Below, piece by piece: positions 48,600 to 60,229 of a stretch of 64,000 bases of DNA. The notes below the pieces were generated by a model. That model did not search any database. It worked only from the letters and a program-made list of their open reading frames with translations, and was not told the origin of the DNA. This DNA comes from Umbilicaria muhlenbergii (Eukaryota; Ascomycota; Lecanoromycetes; Umbilicariales; Umbilicariaceae). The stretch spans positions 588,364 through 652,363 of the forward strand of contig KK106984.1 in the NCBI GenBank assembly GCA_000611775.1, in the 5' to 3' direction. Both the position numbers and the translations under genes were made by a program. The stretch's first letter is position 1. Each line of letters opens with the position of its first letter.

Positions 48600-51500
48600 T
48601 CATGATCATTTTTATAAACATTCTCTGACCTGATTCTCCTTGATTCACAGTTGAAGGATTATTTAACTTCAGATTATTAAAGTTTCCTGATTTACTGATG
48701 TTCTTCAGTGATCATTCAAAATATGATAAATAAGTAATGAAGATCAGAAACTACTTATTAATAATGAATGAATAATATCTCATCAAACAGATGAAGATAA
48801 CATATGTGAAAATAAAAGTTGAAGATGATCCTGTCAAATACATAAGATCTTAAATGAATTCAGCATTCTGAACAGCTTATTTAAATATTAATGAACTGCT
48901 AAAACATTTGACCTGAATTTATAAAGACTCAGATTAAAAACATATCATCATTGATGAATTCTGTAAACTTTATTAAGAATTTAAAAATTTCCTGTTCTTC
49001 TGAGCTGATTTTCAGTGATATGTTACTGAACTGAATGAGTTTTTTAATTTATACTGAATAGGAGAACTTCTGAACAAGGTGAACAACATCATTCAACAAC
49101 AGTTAAACATTGATGATGACAGACTTGAAGATCTTTACAAACTCATTAAGTGCTGTCAGTGAATCAATCAGACCTTATGACTGCTTGATGTAAAGAAAAT
49201 TATTAAATTGAATCAAACACCCCTCTCTGCAAGTTAAACTCATATAAGGATTGAACATTTTATTAAAATCTTAAAATCAATTACTTGAATGATCACTGAG
49301 TCAGTTCCCTGAACACTGAACTGAACATCACACTCAGACGCCATCAAAGAACAACAGATGAAGAAAGAATGTTATTTTAAATATCAGTTCCCTGAACACT
49401 GAACTGAACATCACACTCAGACGCCATCAAAGAACAACAGATGAAGAAAGAATGTTATTTTAAATATAATAAACAAAAGCACCTTATCTTAAATTATTTA
49501 AACAAGAACAAAAAGAAAGAGACTTTCACATTAAAATATATATAATAAATTGATTTCAATTTTAATTTTGAATTAAATTCAGGAAAAGGTGTTTCTCTAT
49601 TAAAGTCATGATAAAGAATGATGATAATTCTCTGATGATATTAATATTAATGATTAATGAAGACATTCTGTTCACTTGAACATCATTTGAAGTGAATTGC
49701 AAGCTCATTCTGAATGAAGTTAAATTATGAGTCAAAGCTCTACTTGATATTGAGTTAATTGAATATGCATTCATTAATGTTAACCTGACAAAGACTCTGA
49801 TTGAATAATTTAAAATTAAAGCAGTATCACTGTCAAAGCTCTGAACTTTACATGATTTTCAGAAGAAGACAGTGAGATGAGTTATACATGTAATTTATTC
49901 AATTATGAAGATTTATGATCATTCTCAGCAACTCATTCTCATGATGATTGTAAACATGAAAGATCTTAACATTATATTAAGACTCTCTTGAATGAATCAC
50001 ATCTGAATTTTAATCAACCCTGTGAATCAGGTAGTGATTTTCTCACTGAATGAATAAACTGAACTGAAACTGAATGAACTGAAGAACTGAACACTGAACA
50101 AATGAACTGAATTAAAGAACTGAACACTAAATGAACAAATAAAACTGAATGAATGAATGAACTGAATGATTGAACTTGAACTGCTGAAAACTTATCAGAT
50201 CTTAAAGAAATTCATTATAAAGACAGATCTCAAATCAGCAGTTAATATTAAAATGATTAATGCAGCATTATTCACATTGAATATAAAGAAAAGTAATGAA
50301 ATCTTTGTTATCTTTATTTGACAGATCAAGGAAGCATTGAACTTTAAATTAAAATTAAGTGAATTAAATATTAAGATAATTCTCCCTTCTGAACATCATG
50401 ACTTGATTGATGTTTTTTTTAAAAAGACTGCAAATAAACTCCCTTCACATCAACTTTATGATCACAAGATCATCTTAAAAGATGAATAAAAGCTTAAATA
50501 CACACCTCTTTATAATATGTCACATGAGGAACTGATAGTGATGAAGAATTACATAAAAGACAACTTGCAAAAAAGATTCATTGAAGTCAGTCAGTCATCA
50601 GTAGCCTCACTGATTCTGTTTATATGAAAGAAAGATGAGTCTTTATGATTGTGCATTAACTATTGAAAGCTGAATTCAATTATGAAGAAAGATTGATACT
50701 CATTATCTTTAATTGAGGAAATCCTGACTCAGATTTTAAAGATAAAATACTTCATCAAGATCAATATACAACAGGCATTTCATTACATATGAATGAATCT
50801 TGATTCTGAAGATCTGATAACCTTTCAAACAAGACATGATTTTTACAAATATAAGGTCTTGACTTTCAGACTCATTAACAAATCAGTCACCTTTCAGCAT
50901 TTTATTAACAATGTATTATTCAATTTATTGAACATTTATTATACAACATATTTGAATGATATTCTGATCTATTCAGAGTCTCTGTCTGAACACTGAACTC
51001 ATGTTTAAACTGTTTTAAAACAACTGAAGAAGGCAAATTTACAAGCTGAAATCAAGAAGTATGAATTTCACAAGACTGAAACTCAATACTTAAAACTGAT
51101 CATAAGATGTCATGACATTCAAGTGAATTCTGAAAAAATCACAGTCATTAAGACTTGAGAAGTACTAATCAACTTAAAACAGCTGCAAGTATTCTTAAGT
51201 TTTTGTAACTTTTATCAACAATTCATAAAGGAATATTCTAAAATCACAAAACCTTTAATCAGATTAACAGGCAAGAACATACTTTTTAATATATAAATTA
51301 AACAGTGTCTTCAAGCGTTTAGTGAATTAAAGAACTGACTGATTAACATATTAATATTACAACACTTCAACTGAATCTGAACATGTTACCTTGAATGTAA
51401 CTCTTCAGATTTAATATCAGTGAGTGTCTTATCTTAAAAAGATGATTAAGAATTACTGCATCTTGTAATATTCTTTTTAAAGAAGTTTATATCAACTGAA

Positions 51501-53470
51501 TGCAATTATGAAATTTATGACAAAGAATTATTGATCATTATTTAAAGTTTAAAGAAATGATGTGCTGAATTAACAGAAACAAAGGATCTGATTTAAATCT
51601 TAACAAATTATAAAATCTTGAAGTACTTTATAATAATCAAGAAACTGACTCACAGACAAGTTAAATGAGTTGAATTTTTTTTATAATTCAACTTTATGAT
51701 CACCTACTGAACAGGCAAGCAGAATGAAAAGATAAACACATTCATTAAATGCTTAAGTAATCAATTAAAGAAGAATGAGGATGATGAGTGATTATGATAT
51801 TAATCTTAAATCATGTTACTGAGCTACTGCTTAAACTTATGTATTATTACTGAATAAAAAGAAAAAGCTTCTCATTTTTTAAAATCAGTTGAACAGACTT
51901 TGAATAAACAGACTTTAAACAAATCACCTTTAAATGAATCAGTTAAACAGGCTCTGAATGAAACTTTAAATGAGTTGATTACTCATTATGTGAAAGCAGA
52001 TGATTTCTGTCAAGAAATTCTAAGCTTATTATGAACTGAGATAAGACATTCAATTAAGATCTCTCTTAATGACTGTATTGAAGATGCAAACAGTCAATTA
52101 CTGTATCAGGAACAGGTATGAGTCTCAGAAGTTAATAATGATTCAAATAAAAATGAGTTACAACTCTGACTGATTCAAGAAGCACATGAACAATCAGTTA
52201 CAAAACATATAAAATATCAAAAGACATTAAAAATACTTACATGATTTTATTATTAACTTTGAATAAATTGAACAGTCAGTCATTTTATTTAAAACTGTAA
52301 CATCTGCTGCTGAACAAAGAACATGAATGAGCAGTATTAAAAAGCTTTAAAATCACTTTCAATTTCAAATCATTCATGACAAGATATTTCACTTGATTTG
52401 ATTATCAGATTATTTAAAAATAAAGGATTCAATATAATTCTGACAGTCATTTACAGATTGATTAAGAAAAGACATTATATCTCTTGCTCAACAGATAAAG
52501 AAGAGAGAACATCAGTTGAATACATTATTAAACTCTTGCTTCAAAATGTGTGAAGATTTCATGAATTATCACAGACAATTACATCAGACTGAGGATCACA
52601 GTTTGTAGCATTATTTTAAAAACACTTATGCAAATGACTCTGAATCAAATTGAAACCTTCAATCACTTTTCATTTAGAGACAGACAGGCAGTCTGAAAAT
52701 ATAAATGCAAATGTTAAACATTATCTTAAAACATTTGTGAATTATCAGCAAGATGACTGAACTAAATGACTGTCAATGATTAAGTTCACAGTGAACAATG
52801 CAGATTTTGACTTCATTAAAGTTTCATCATTTTTTGCAAATAAAGAATATCACTTCTGAATGAGCTTCAACCTTGAATAATTAGTCATTTCACTGCTGAC
52901 AAGAGAATGAATTCTGAAGGAAAAAGTTAATTTCATAACAAATCATATGAAGGTTCTACATGCAATGTTATAAGAGAATATGACAGCAGCACAACTTCAG
53001 CAGAAAAACTTTACAAACTGAATTTAAATATTAACATCAACATATCAAATGAGAGACCTGGTATGATTGTTAATAAAAAACATTTAAACAACTCACTTGT
53101 TCAAAAAGTTGAATCACAAGAATGAAGGACCTTTTTGAATCAAGAAGAAAGTATCAACTCAAGCATATAAACTTAAACTGCTTAAATTGATGAAAATACA
53201 CTCTGTATTTCACATCTTCTTACTTTAACTTGCTGTGAATAATTTTTTATTTAAATAAATTGAGCCACCTCTGTCACCTGTAATAACTGAACAGGCTGAA
53301 CTGAAATGAGAAGTTAAACAGATTGATGACAGCTGTTAATAAAGAAATAAACTACAATATAAAGTAACATGAAAAAAATACTCATCTGACAAGACCTGAT
53401 ACAACATTAATGAATTTAAACATTCACCTGAACTAAAGAAGGCATTTCACAGGAGGTACTTAAATAAGCT
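48600..53470 (+). pseudogene. gag-pol: gag and pol of C2
   Basis: Domains occur in the same order as in C1. The RT palm (50793-50996) keeps FQTRHDFYKYKVLTFRLINK and the catalytic-box region YLNDILIYS. The integrase core is near 52440-52860. The last part, 53409-53468, reads NEFKHSPELKKAFHRRYLNK, like the end of a chromovirus chromodomain. Fossil; many breaks. Confidence 0.78.
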
Positions 53471-53550
53471 GATTAAATTATTAATATTAATGACAAGGCA
53501 GAAAAGCAGATGATCAGCTCATAAAGTTCATTAAATAAAAAAAGAGGTAA

Positions 53551-53799
53551 TGTCAAGTTTATATTTAAACATTGAACTGAATGATCTGAATGATGTATCA
53601 AACTGAATGACTGAATGAGTTAGCACTGAATGACTAAATGAGTTAACAGTGATTAAATTAATGAGTTTAATATGCATATAAGAACTTTAATTTTCATGCT
53701 TCTTCTTTCTTTTACTTCTTAGACTAAACTTCTTCTCTGTAGCTAAATGTTAATCTGTTAAAACACATGCATTAATTCATAATCTGCATAGTCTTGATA
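53551..53799 (+). repeat. 3' LTR of C2
   Basis: About 249 bp, TGTCAAGTTT to GTCTTGATA, preceded by a purine tract (53537-53550). Confidence 0.85.
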
Positions 53800-53804
53800 T
53801 TTCT

Positions 53805-55702
53805 GCATTGACAGGAAAAGACCTACTACTCAACTGAAATAATAAGTGAGAAGTTGAGGTAATTATGAATAATCACATTCATGACAGCAGGCTTCAATAC
53901 CTCATTAAATGAAAGCTGACAGATCAGGTGTGAGATGACACATGAAAGTTAATACACTTCATTTGTAATATAAAGGCAAAAATGCAGAAATCTCATGCTG
54001 ACAACTTTAACAAGCTGAAATTCAGGTGAGCTGTATGACATGATTATTAAAAATTTTATTAATTTTGTTAATTTAATCTTCTATGACAGAGACTATACTC
54101 TACAACAAGAATATGACAGAGGTTATGATAATTATATTACTTCTTATGAGAAACATTATGAGTCACATGTGCATGATACATATGTTAAAATGAAAAAACA
54201 ATTTCATTATTAATTATTACTTCATTATTTTATCTTCTTTTTCACTGTTTGATGAAGCCTCTGATCTCATCTTTTTAACATGATGTTATTCACAGAGTTT
54301 GATATACTCCTGATGATGACAAGATTAATGAGTGTTGAGGACATGAAAAGCATGAGCAGTGTTTTTTAATAAGACAGCAAGAGTTTAAATGAGCTTCTTA
54401 AAATTACTGAATTAACACATTTCAACCTCAAGGAAGTTAAAAAACTCATATTAAGAAATGATTATAAAGAGTGCAGAGGATGTCAGTAATGATTAATAAA
54501 AAATGATGACATGAGAATCTGATAATTAATTGTTAAACATTATGACTAATTAACAATGCAAAAGTATGACATAAAGTATGACATAAAGTAAGACAATAAT
54601 ATGACATAAAGTATGACAATTATTATGACACTTTTTCATACTGAACAAAATAAAAGAGGATTAAAAAAGACAAACTTATGATGTACTGTCACTTCTCTGA
54701 TTATTATAAACATGCATGTGCAAGACAACAACATCAGAGCTCTTAAAAGTCAAGGCAGTGATGATTAAAAACTTCATCATGCATTAATCATGAGGGTTGT
54801 GAAGTGATGTGCAATGAGCACAGGCTGAATTAACTTATGACATGAAGCATTAATCAACCTTAGCTTTTCTGCAAGAGTCACAGTGAGCAGTATTTAACAA
54901 TGTGTGACTGAAGTTCTTTTAAATCACATGCTCATGATGATGAGCCTGCTGCACATAAGCTGATAGCAAGGTATCATCATGACATCATATAAAATAAAAC
55001 TCCTCATCAGAGATGTCATCTGAAGATAAATGTCAAGCTCTTTTTAAATATTAAATAAATTATTTTTATTTTTCTTTCCTGCTTCCTCATCTCTTTCTGA
55101 AGGTGTTGATTATCATGAGCTCATTTATTAATGATGACACCTCAGAGCCCTCCTCATCACATTGAGCATGAAGACTGACAGGCTTGCTTAATGAAGATGA
55201 GTCTTCACTGTTGTTCATGATCATGAGTTCAAGAGTTCAGATATTGATTGCTTATATATCATGTTAACATTCACACATGTACAACAGGAAGTATAACATC
55301 ACAAGAATATTAAACTGTGAGTTATGAGCTTCATGATGCTCTCTTCATGAGGTGATCACCTCTGCAATGAGAATGACATCATGAAGTCATTAAATTACTC
55401 AACAAGCTGTGAAAAAAGTCATGAGAGGTATGACAATATGTCATAAGACAAATGATGAAGAATAAACACAAAGGGAAGAATGTTTTGAACTTATAATAAA
55501 CATGATGAATTTAATATTTATGTTATGAAGAAAGCTTACTGCCAGGTGTGATATCATCATAATTAAATGAAAACACATGTTCAACCTTATTTTAATGCAG
55601 TCTCATGTGATCACCCTACAACCTCAACTGTTATGACATCATAATAAGGTTTATGAGCGGTCAGTTGACCTCAGGGACAGCGTCATGAGAAGGGAAATAT
55701 TA
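53805..55702 (+). other. 3' region of B3: chromodomain-like tail and untranslated part
   Basis: 53805-54110 matches the end of pol in B1 (26800-27060), including the chromodomain-like segment. 54110-55680 matches the B1 region next to its 3' LTR (26070-26720). A short ACATAAAGTATG repeat lies at 54550-54620. No other coding trace. Fossil. Confidence 0.65.
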
Positions 55703-56103
55703 TGTCAAAGTCATCATATAATGATATAACAGTACAACAGTACAACAGTATGACAGTACAACAATATAACAGTACAACAATATAACAGTACAACAATATG
55801 ACAGTACAACAATATGACAGTACAACAATATGATAGTACAACAATATGACAGTACAACAATATGACAGTATAATAATATAACAATACATCATTATAACTT
55901 AAATATGATGACTCAGCATTTAGTGTCTTAATATTAAATGAAAACTCTTTACAAGAAGATGCAGAATTCTGCTTTTTCAATGATCAGTTTTATCACTGAA
56001 TAAAATATATATAATCATTGCATTGACTTTATCATGATTATATTGCTTATGATACCCTGTTCAAACATCATTATAATGATCATCATACACTCAGCCTCTT
56101 ACA
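55703..56103 (+). repeat. 3' LTR of B3 with expanded minisatellite
   Basis: 401 bp against 293 bp in B1. The excess is an array of TATGACAGTACAACAA-type units at 55728-55885 (about nine). Outside the array it aligns with the B1 LTR. It is followed by ATTTC (56104-56108), the probable target duplication, whose partner is not present. Confidence 0.82.
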
Positions 56104-57246
56104 ATTTCACACTGTTGATGTTTTAATGAAATTGTTAATTTTTTTTAACATGACACAGCTTGCTTCTTAAGCAGGTAAATTTCACACTGCTGATGTTTTA
56201 ATGAAATCACTGTCTTCAGTATTCATTGTATCAGTAGTATTCATTATAATAAATATAATATTCTTTTGTTATAACCTCTGTCATACTGAGCATTTTAATC
56301 ACAGTTCATTACAGCTTGCTTCTTCTTAAATTAATAAATTCTGCACTGCTGATGTTTTAATGAGATTATCATCTTTGGTATTCATTGTACTGATAGTATT
56401 TATTATGACAGATATGACATTCTTTTTTTGTAACCTCTGTTATATTGATATGATACTTTTATCATTTTTATTACAGTTTACTTCTTCTTAAGTTGATAAA
56501 TTCTGCACTGCTGATGTTCTGATGAGATCATTATTTTCAGTATTCATCATACTGAATAAATTCCTCACTGCTGATGTTTCAGTGATATTATTAATTTTAT
56601 TTTTATTACAGCTTACTTCTTCTTGAGTTAATAAATTTCACACTGTTGATGTTCTGATGAGACTGCTGTCTTCAGTATTCATCATACTGAATAAATTTCT
56701 CACTGCTGATGTTTTAGTGATATTGTTAATTTTATTTTCATTATGACTTGCTTTATGAGTAGATAAATTCCTCATCACTGATGTTCTGATGAGATCATTA
56801 TCTTCAGTAATCATCATACTGAGTAAATGATGCACTGTTAATGTTTCAATGATATTTATCATACTGAATAAGTGATGCACTGTTGATGTTTCAGTGATAT
56901 TAATGACTTCATTTTCATTACAACTTGCTTCATGAGCAGGTAAGTTTCTCACTACTGATGTTTTAATGAGATGATCATCTTCAGTATTCATTATATCAGT
57001 AATATTCATTATGATAAGTATGACATTCTCTTGTCATAACTTCTGTCATACTGATTGTCTTGACTGCAGTGTCATTGCAGTAAGTGTATATAAATTCTTT
57101 TGTATTAACTTATAATTCTTACTTCTCAAGTGAAAGGACTGTCACATTATTTCAGTGACAGTTGAAGTATTAACAGTTTTCAGTAATTCATAATCAGGCT
57201 GTCTTGATAAATTATTAATAAGATTCTTCTTGCCTTCTTGATATGT
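56104..57246 (-). mobile_element. B4: family-B copy, partial
   Basis: Minus-strand B DNA to the right of B3, covering the RNase H-integrase linker and the RNase H end (57010-57246 matches B1 29100-29320). Most of it (56104-56990) is a tandem array of about ten units, 60-160 bp apart, each with CACTGCTGATGTTTTAATGA-type and TTCAGTATTCATCATACTGA-type halves. C3 interrupts it at 57247 with flank TATGT. The rest lies outside the window. Fossil. Confidence 0.78.
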
Positions 57247-57517
57247 TGTCAGGACTATGCAGATTATAAATTAATGCATATATTTTAACAGCTGACATTT
57301 AGCTACAGAGAAGAATTTTAATTTAAGAAGTAAAAGAAAGAAAGAGCATGAAGATTAAAACTTTTATATGCATATTAAGCTCATTAATTTAATTGCTGTT
57401 AACTCATTCAGTCATTCAGTGTTAACTCATTCAGTCATTCAGTTTAATACATTATTCAGATCATTCAGATCATTTAAATCATTCAAATCAATTTAATGTT
57501 TAAATGTAAACCTGACA
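57247..57517 (-). repeat. 3' LTR of C3
   Basis: 271 bp with two 24-bp units (GTTAACTCATTCAGTCATTC, complement) plus a short ATCATTCAGATCATT repeat at about 57455-57490 that makes it longer than other C LTRs. Confidence 0.85.
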
Positions 57518-58871
57518 CTACCTCTTCTTTTATTTAATGAGCTTCATGAGCTGATCATTTACTTTTCTGCTTTGTCATTAATGTATTCAGTGATTCAGCT
57601 GACTTGTTTAAGTACTTTTCATGAAATGCCTTTTTCAGTTCAGGTGAGTGTTTGAATCTGTCAGTATTATATCAGATCTTATCAGATGAATATTCTTTTC
57701 ATGTTACTTTATACTGTAATTTATTTCTTCATCAACAGCTGTCATTAATCTGTTCAACTTCTCATTTCAGTTCAGCCTGTTCAGTTATTACAGGTGGCGG
57801 TGATGACTCAATTTAATTAAACAGAGAATCATTCACAGTGAGTTGTAATAAAAAGATGTGAAATACAGAGTGTATTTTCATTAACTTAAGCAGTTTAAGT
57901 TTATATGTTTAAGTTAATATTTTCTTCTTGATTTAAAAAGGTCCTTCATTCTTGTGATTCAACTTTTTAAATGAGTGAGTCATTTAAATGTTTTTTGTTA
58001 ACAATCATATCAAGTCTTTCACTTGATATGTTGAAGTTAATGTTTAAATTCTGTTCATGAAGTCTTCTTGTTGAAGTTATGCTGCTGTCATGTTTTTTTT
58101 GTAACATCACATGTAAAACTTTTATGTGATTCATTATGAAATTAATCTTTTCCTTCAGAATTTATTCTCTTGTCAGCAACAGTGAAATGATCAATTATTT
58201 AAAATTGAAGCTCATTCAGAAGTGATATCCCTTATTTACAAAAAATGATGAAACTTTGATGAAGTCAGAATCTGCATTGTTGACTGTAAACTTAATCATT
58301 AATAATCATTTAACTCAGTCATCTTACTGATAATTCACAAACACTCTGAGGTAGCATTTAATATTTGCATTTGCATTTTCAGACTGCCTGTCTGTCTCTG
58401 AATGAAAAGTGATTGAAGGTTTTAATCTGATTTGAAGTTGTTCACATAAGTATTTTTAAAGTAATGCTACAAATTATGATCCTCAGTCTGATGTAATTGT
58501 CTGTGATAATTCATGAAATCTTCATATATTTTAAAGCAAGAGTTTAATAATATATTCAGCTGATGTTTCCTCATTCTTATTTATTAAATAAAAGATATAA
58601 TATTTCTTCTTGATTAATCTGCAAATGACTGTTAAGATTATGTTGAACTCTTTGCTTTCAAGTAACTTAATAATCAAGTTAAGTGAAATATCTTATCATG
58701 AATGATTTAAAATTAAAAGTGATTTTAAGACTTCTTGATACTGCTCATTCATGTTCTTCATTCAGCAGCAGATGTGACAATTTTAAATAAATCAACTTAT
58801 TGTTCAGTTCATTCAAGGTCAATAGTAGAAGCATGTAAGTAATTTCAGAGTCTTTCAGTGTTTAATATGTT
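57247..58871 (-). mobile_element. C3: family-C copy, partial
   Basis: Minus-strand C element inserted in B4. Its 3' LTR (57247-57517) shows the least altered family ends, TGTCAGG...CCTGACA. The interior matches, in reverse, C2 from about 53540 back to about 52250 (chromodomain-like tail and integrase). A2 interrupts it at 58872 with flank ATGTT (58867-58871). Its remainder is outside the window. Fossil. Confidence 0.85.
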
Positions 58872-59099
58872 TATAAGATTATAATGTTCCTTATTAAAAA
58901 GAGAAGTATAATTGAGGTTCATGATAACATGAGATATAAATGTATAAAGGTTATATGATCTTAATTATATAAAATTAATAATTAAGAAATGAAGGTGAGA
59001 TTAAGCAGTGCAGAGTTTTCATATGACTCATTAACATTGTTAAGCTGCTTGTAGAGTGCATGCTTTATGTGAGTCTGAAATTATTATTAACTCATGATA
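58872..59099 (-). repeat. 3' LTR of A2
   Basis: 228 bp, same length as both A1 LTRs; ends CTCATGATA. Confidence 0.87.
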
Positions 59100-59354
59100 A
59101 TTACCTCCCCTTTATGCAGCGGCCCTTCAGCGCAGAAAGGTGAGTGACTGATAAAAAGCTCAATTAACAGTTGAATCAGTGACATGACATCAACACTGAT
59201 TAAGTGAGATAATAATGAAATGAGCTTATCACATGACAATGAAAACCCTGAGAAGTGAAGAGACAGCAGTGAAGTCATGACAGTGAAGATGTGACAGCAT
59301 TATGATAATATTATTAAGGCTGCAGATGATGATATCATAATAAGAGCTTCAAAG

Positions 59355-60216
59355 TATAAATACTGTCAACTTCTCAACCTTCTGTCATCAACTTTTGTCA
59401 GAGCAGTGACACATCATTAACACATCATCAACACACCCTCAAAATGCATCATTTTCATCATCACAACATCAGTCATTATGCTTATAAGTCAAAGAAGCTG
59501 GCTCTGCAGATGCACTTTTAATGTGAGTCATTATATAACATTCACTCATTGTTAAGTGCTTCTTTAAACTTCATGCATGACTTATCAAACCCTTCTGTCT
59601 CTGATGCAGTCATCATTTTACAGATGACATGACTCAGGTATGTGATATCTGATTGAATGTTAAGTGCGCATATTGTGTAAATCTGTATAAAGCTTATCTT
59701 CTTATAAGTTTAACCTGCTCATTTGTTGTACTTCATTAATGATTTAAAGTTCTTGTGTGCTTCATCTGCAAGATTAACACCTTGATACACTTGATAAATA
59801 AAATTAATATTAACACTTTCTCACCTACCCTCCTGATCACTCTCAAGGCGTGTCAAAAGTGTTATAATAAGAAGATTACAGCACATCTTTGTGTTATTGA
59901 CTGTCATCAGAAGCTGTTGAAATTGAAGTTTACTGTTGAAGTCAACCTCCTGCTCCTTAAGCAGATCAAGCATATCAACAATGCACTTAAAAATATCCTG
60001 AATATCATGTGATATTCAGTTTAATCCCTTTCTCTTCACCCTTGATGCAACAGTTATGATCAGTTAACATGCATCTTATTTTAAAAGCATTTGCCTGCCA
60101 TTGTCAACAATGATGATAATGATGATGATGAGGATTTTTCTCCCTTCAGGGAATCAGAGGAGTCAGAGAAGAATAATGATGATGAAAAGAAGAATGATGA
60201 TGATGAAGATGAATAA
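59355..60216 (+). other. Candidate antisense transcription unit in A2
   Basis: Counterpart of 21896-22750. TATAAATA is at 59355-59362, the start-codon position at 59478, an acceptor-like CAG ends at 59609, and GTATGT is at 59638-59643. The open segment 59755-60012 ends NNALKNILNIM against NNALEDILNIM in A1. The acidic segment, about 60094-60216, shares DEDFSPFRESEES with A1 and ends in TAA. Conservation of frame and end in two independently mutated copies is the main argument for function. No known domain; the first donor-like site is weaker than in A1. Confidence 0.45.
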
Positions 60217-60229
60217 ATAATGTTTTGCT

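Larger units (their letters stand above)
47769..53799 (+). mobile_element. C2: Gypsy chromovirus, family C
   Basis: A 6031-bp copy without nested guests, in B3, with a (C/T)TTCT target duplication (47764-47768 and 53800-53804). It serves as the in-window reference for family C: LTR 47769-48015, gag about 48600-49250, protease about 49560-50000, linker and RT about 50180-51200 (palm at 50793-50996 with YLNDILIYSESLSEH), RNase H about 51200-51800, integrase about 52000-53000, chromodomain-like tail to 53470, LTR 53551-53799. Two short repeats lie near its start (48010-48200 and 49310-49470). It is a fossil with many breaks. Confidence 0.9.
36750..56103 (+). mobile_element. B3: Gypsy chromovirus, family B, opened by G and C2
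   Basis: A plus-strand B copy present from the RNase H end through its 3' LTR: 36750-38760, 47742-47768, 53805-55702 and LTR 55703-56103. The left portion (LTR, gag, RT) is absent because the sequence begins at the C1 edge. Its parts match B1 in order, including the integrase, the chromodomain-like tail and the polypurine tract (about 55686-55702). It lies in another B copy (B4), seen to the right. Fossil. Confidence 0.82.

Noticed and set aside
55683-55980. Tyr/Val/Leu-rich open frames resembling a membrane protein
   Set aside because: Pure translations of the TACAACAATATGACAG minisatellite in the B3 LTR.
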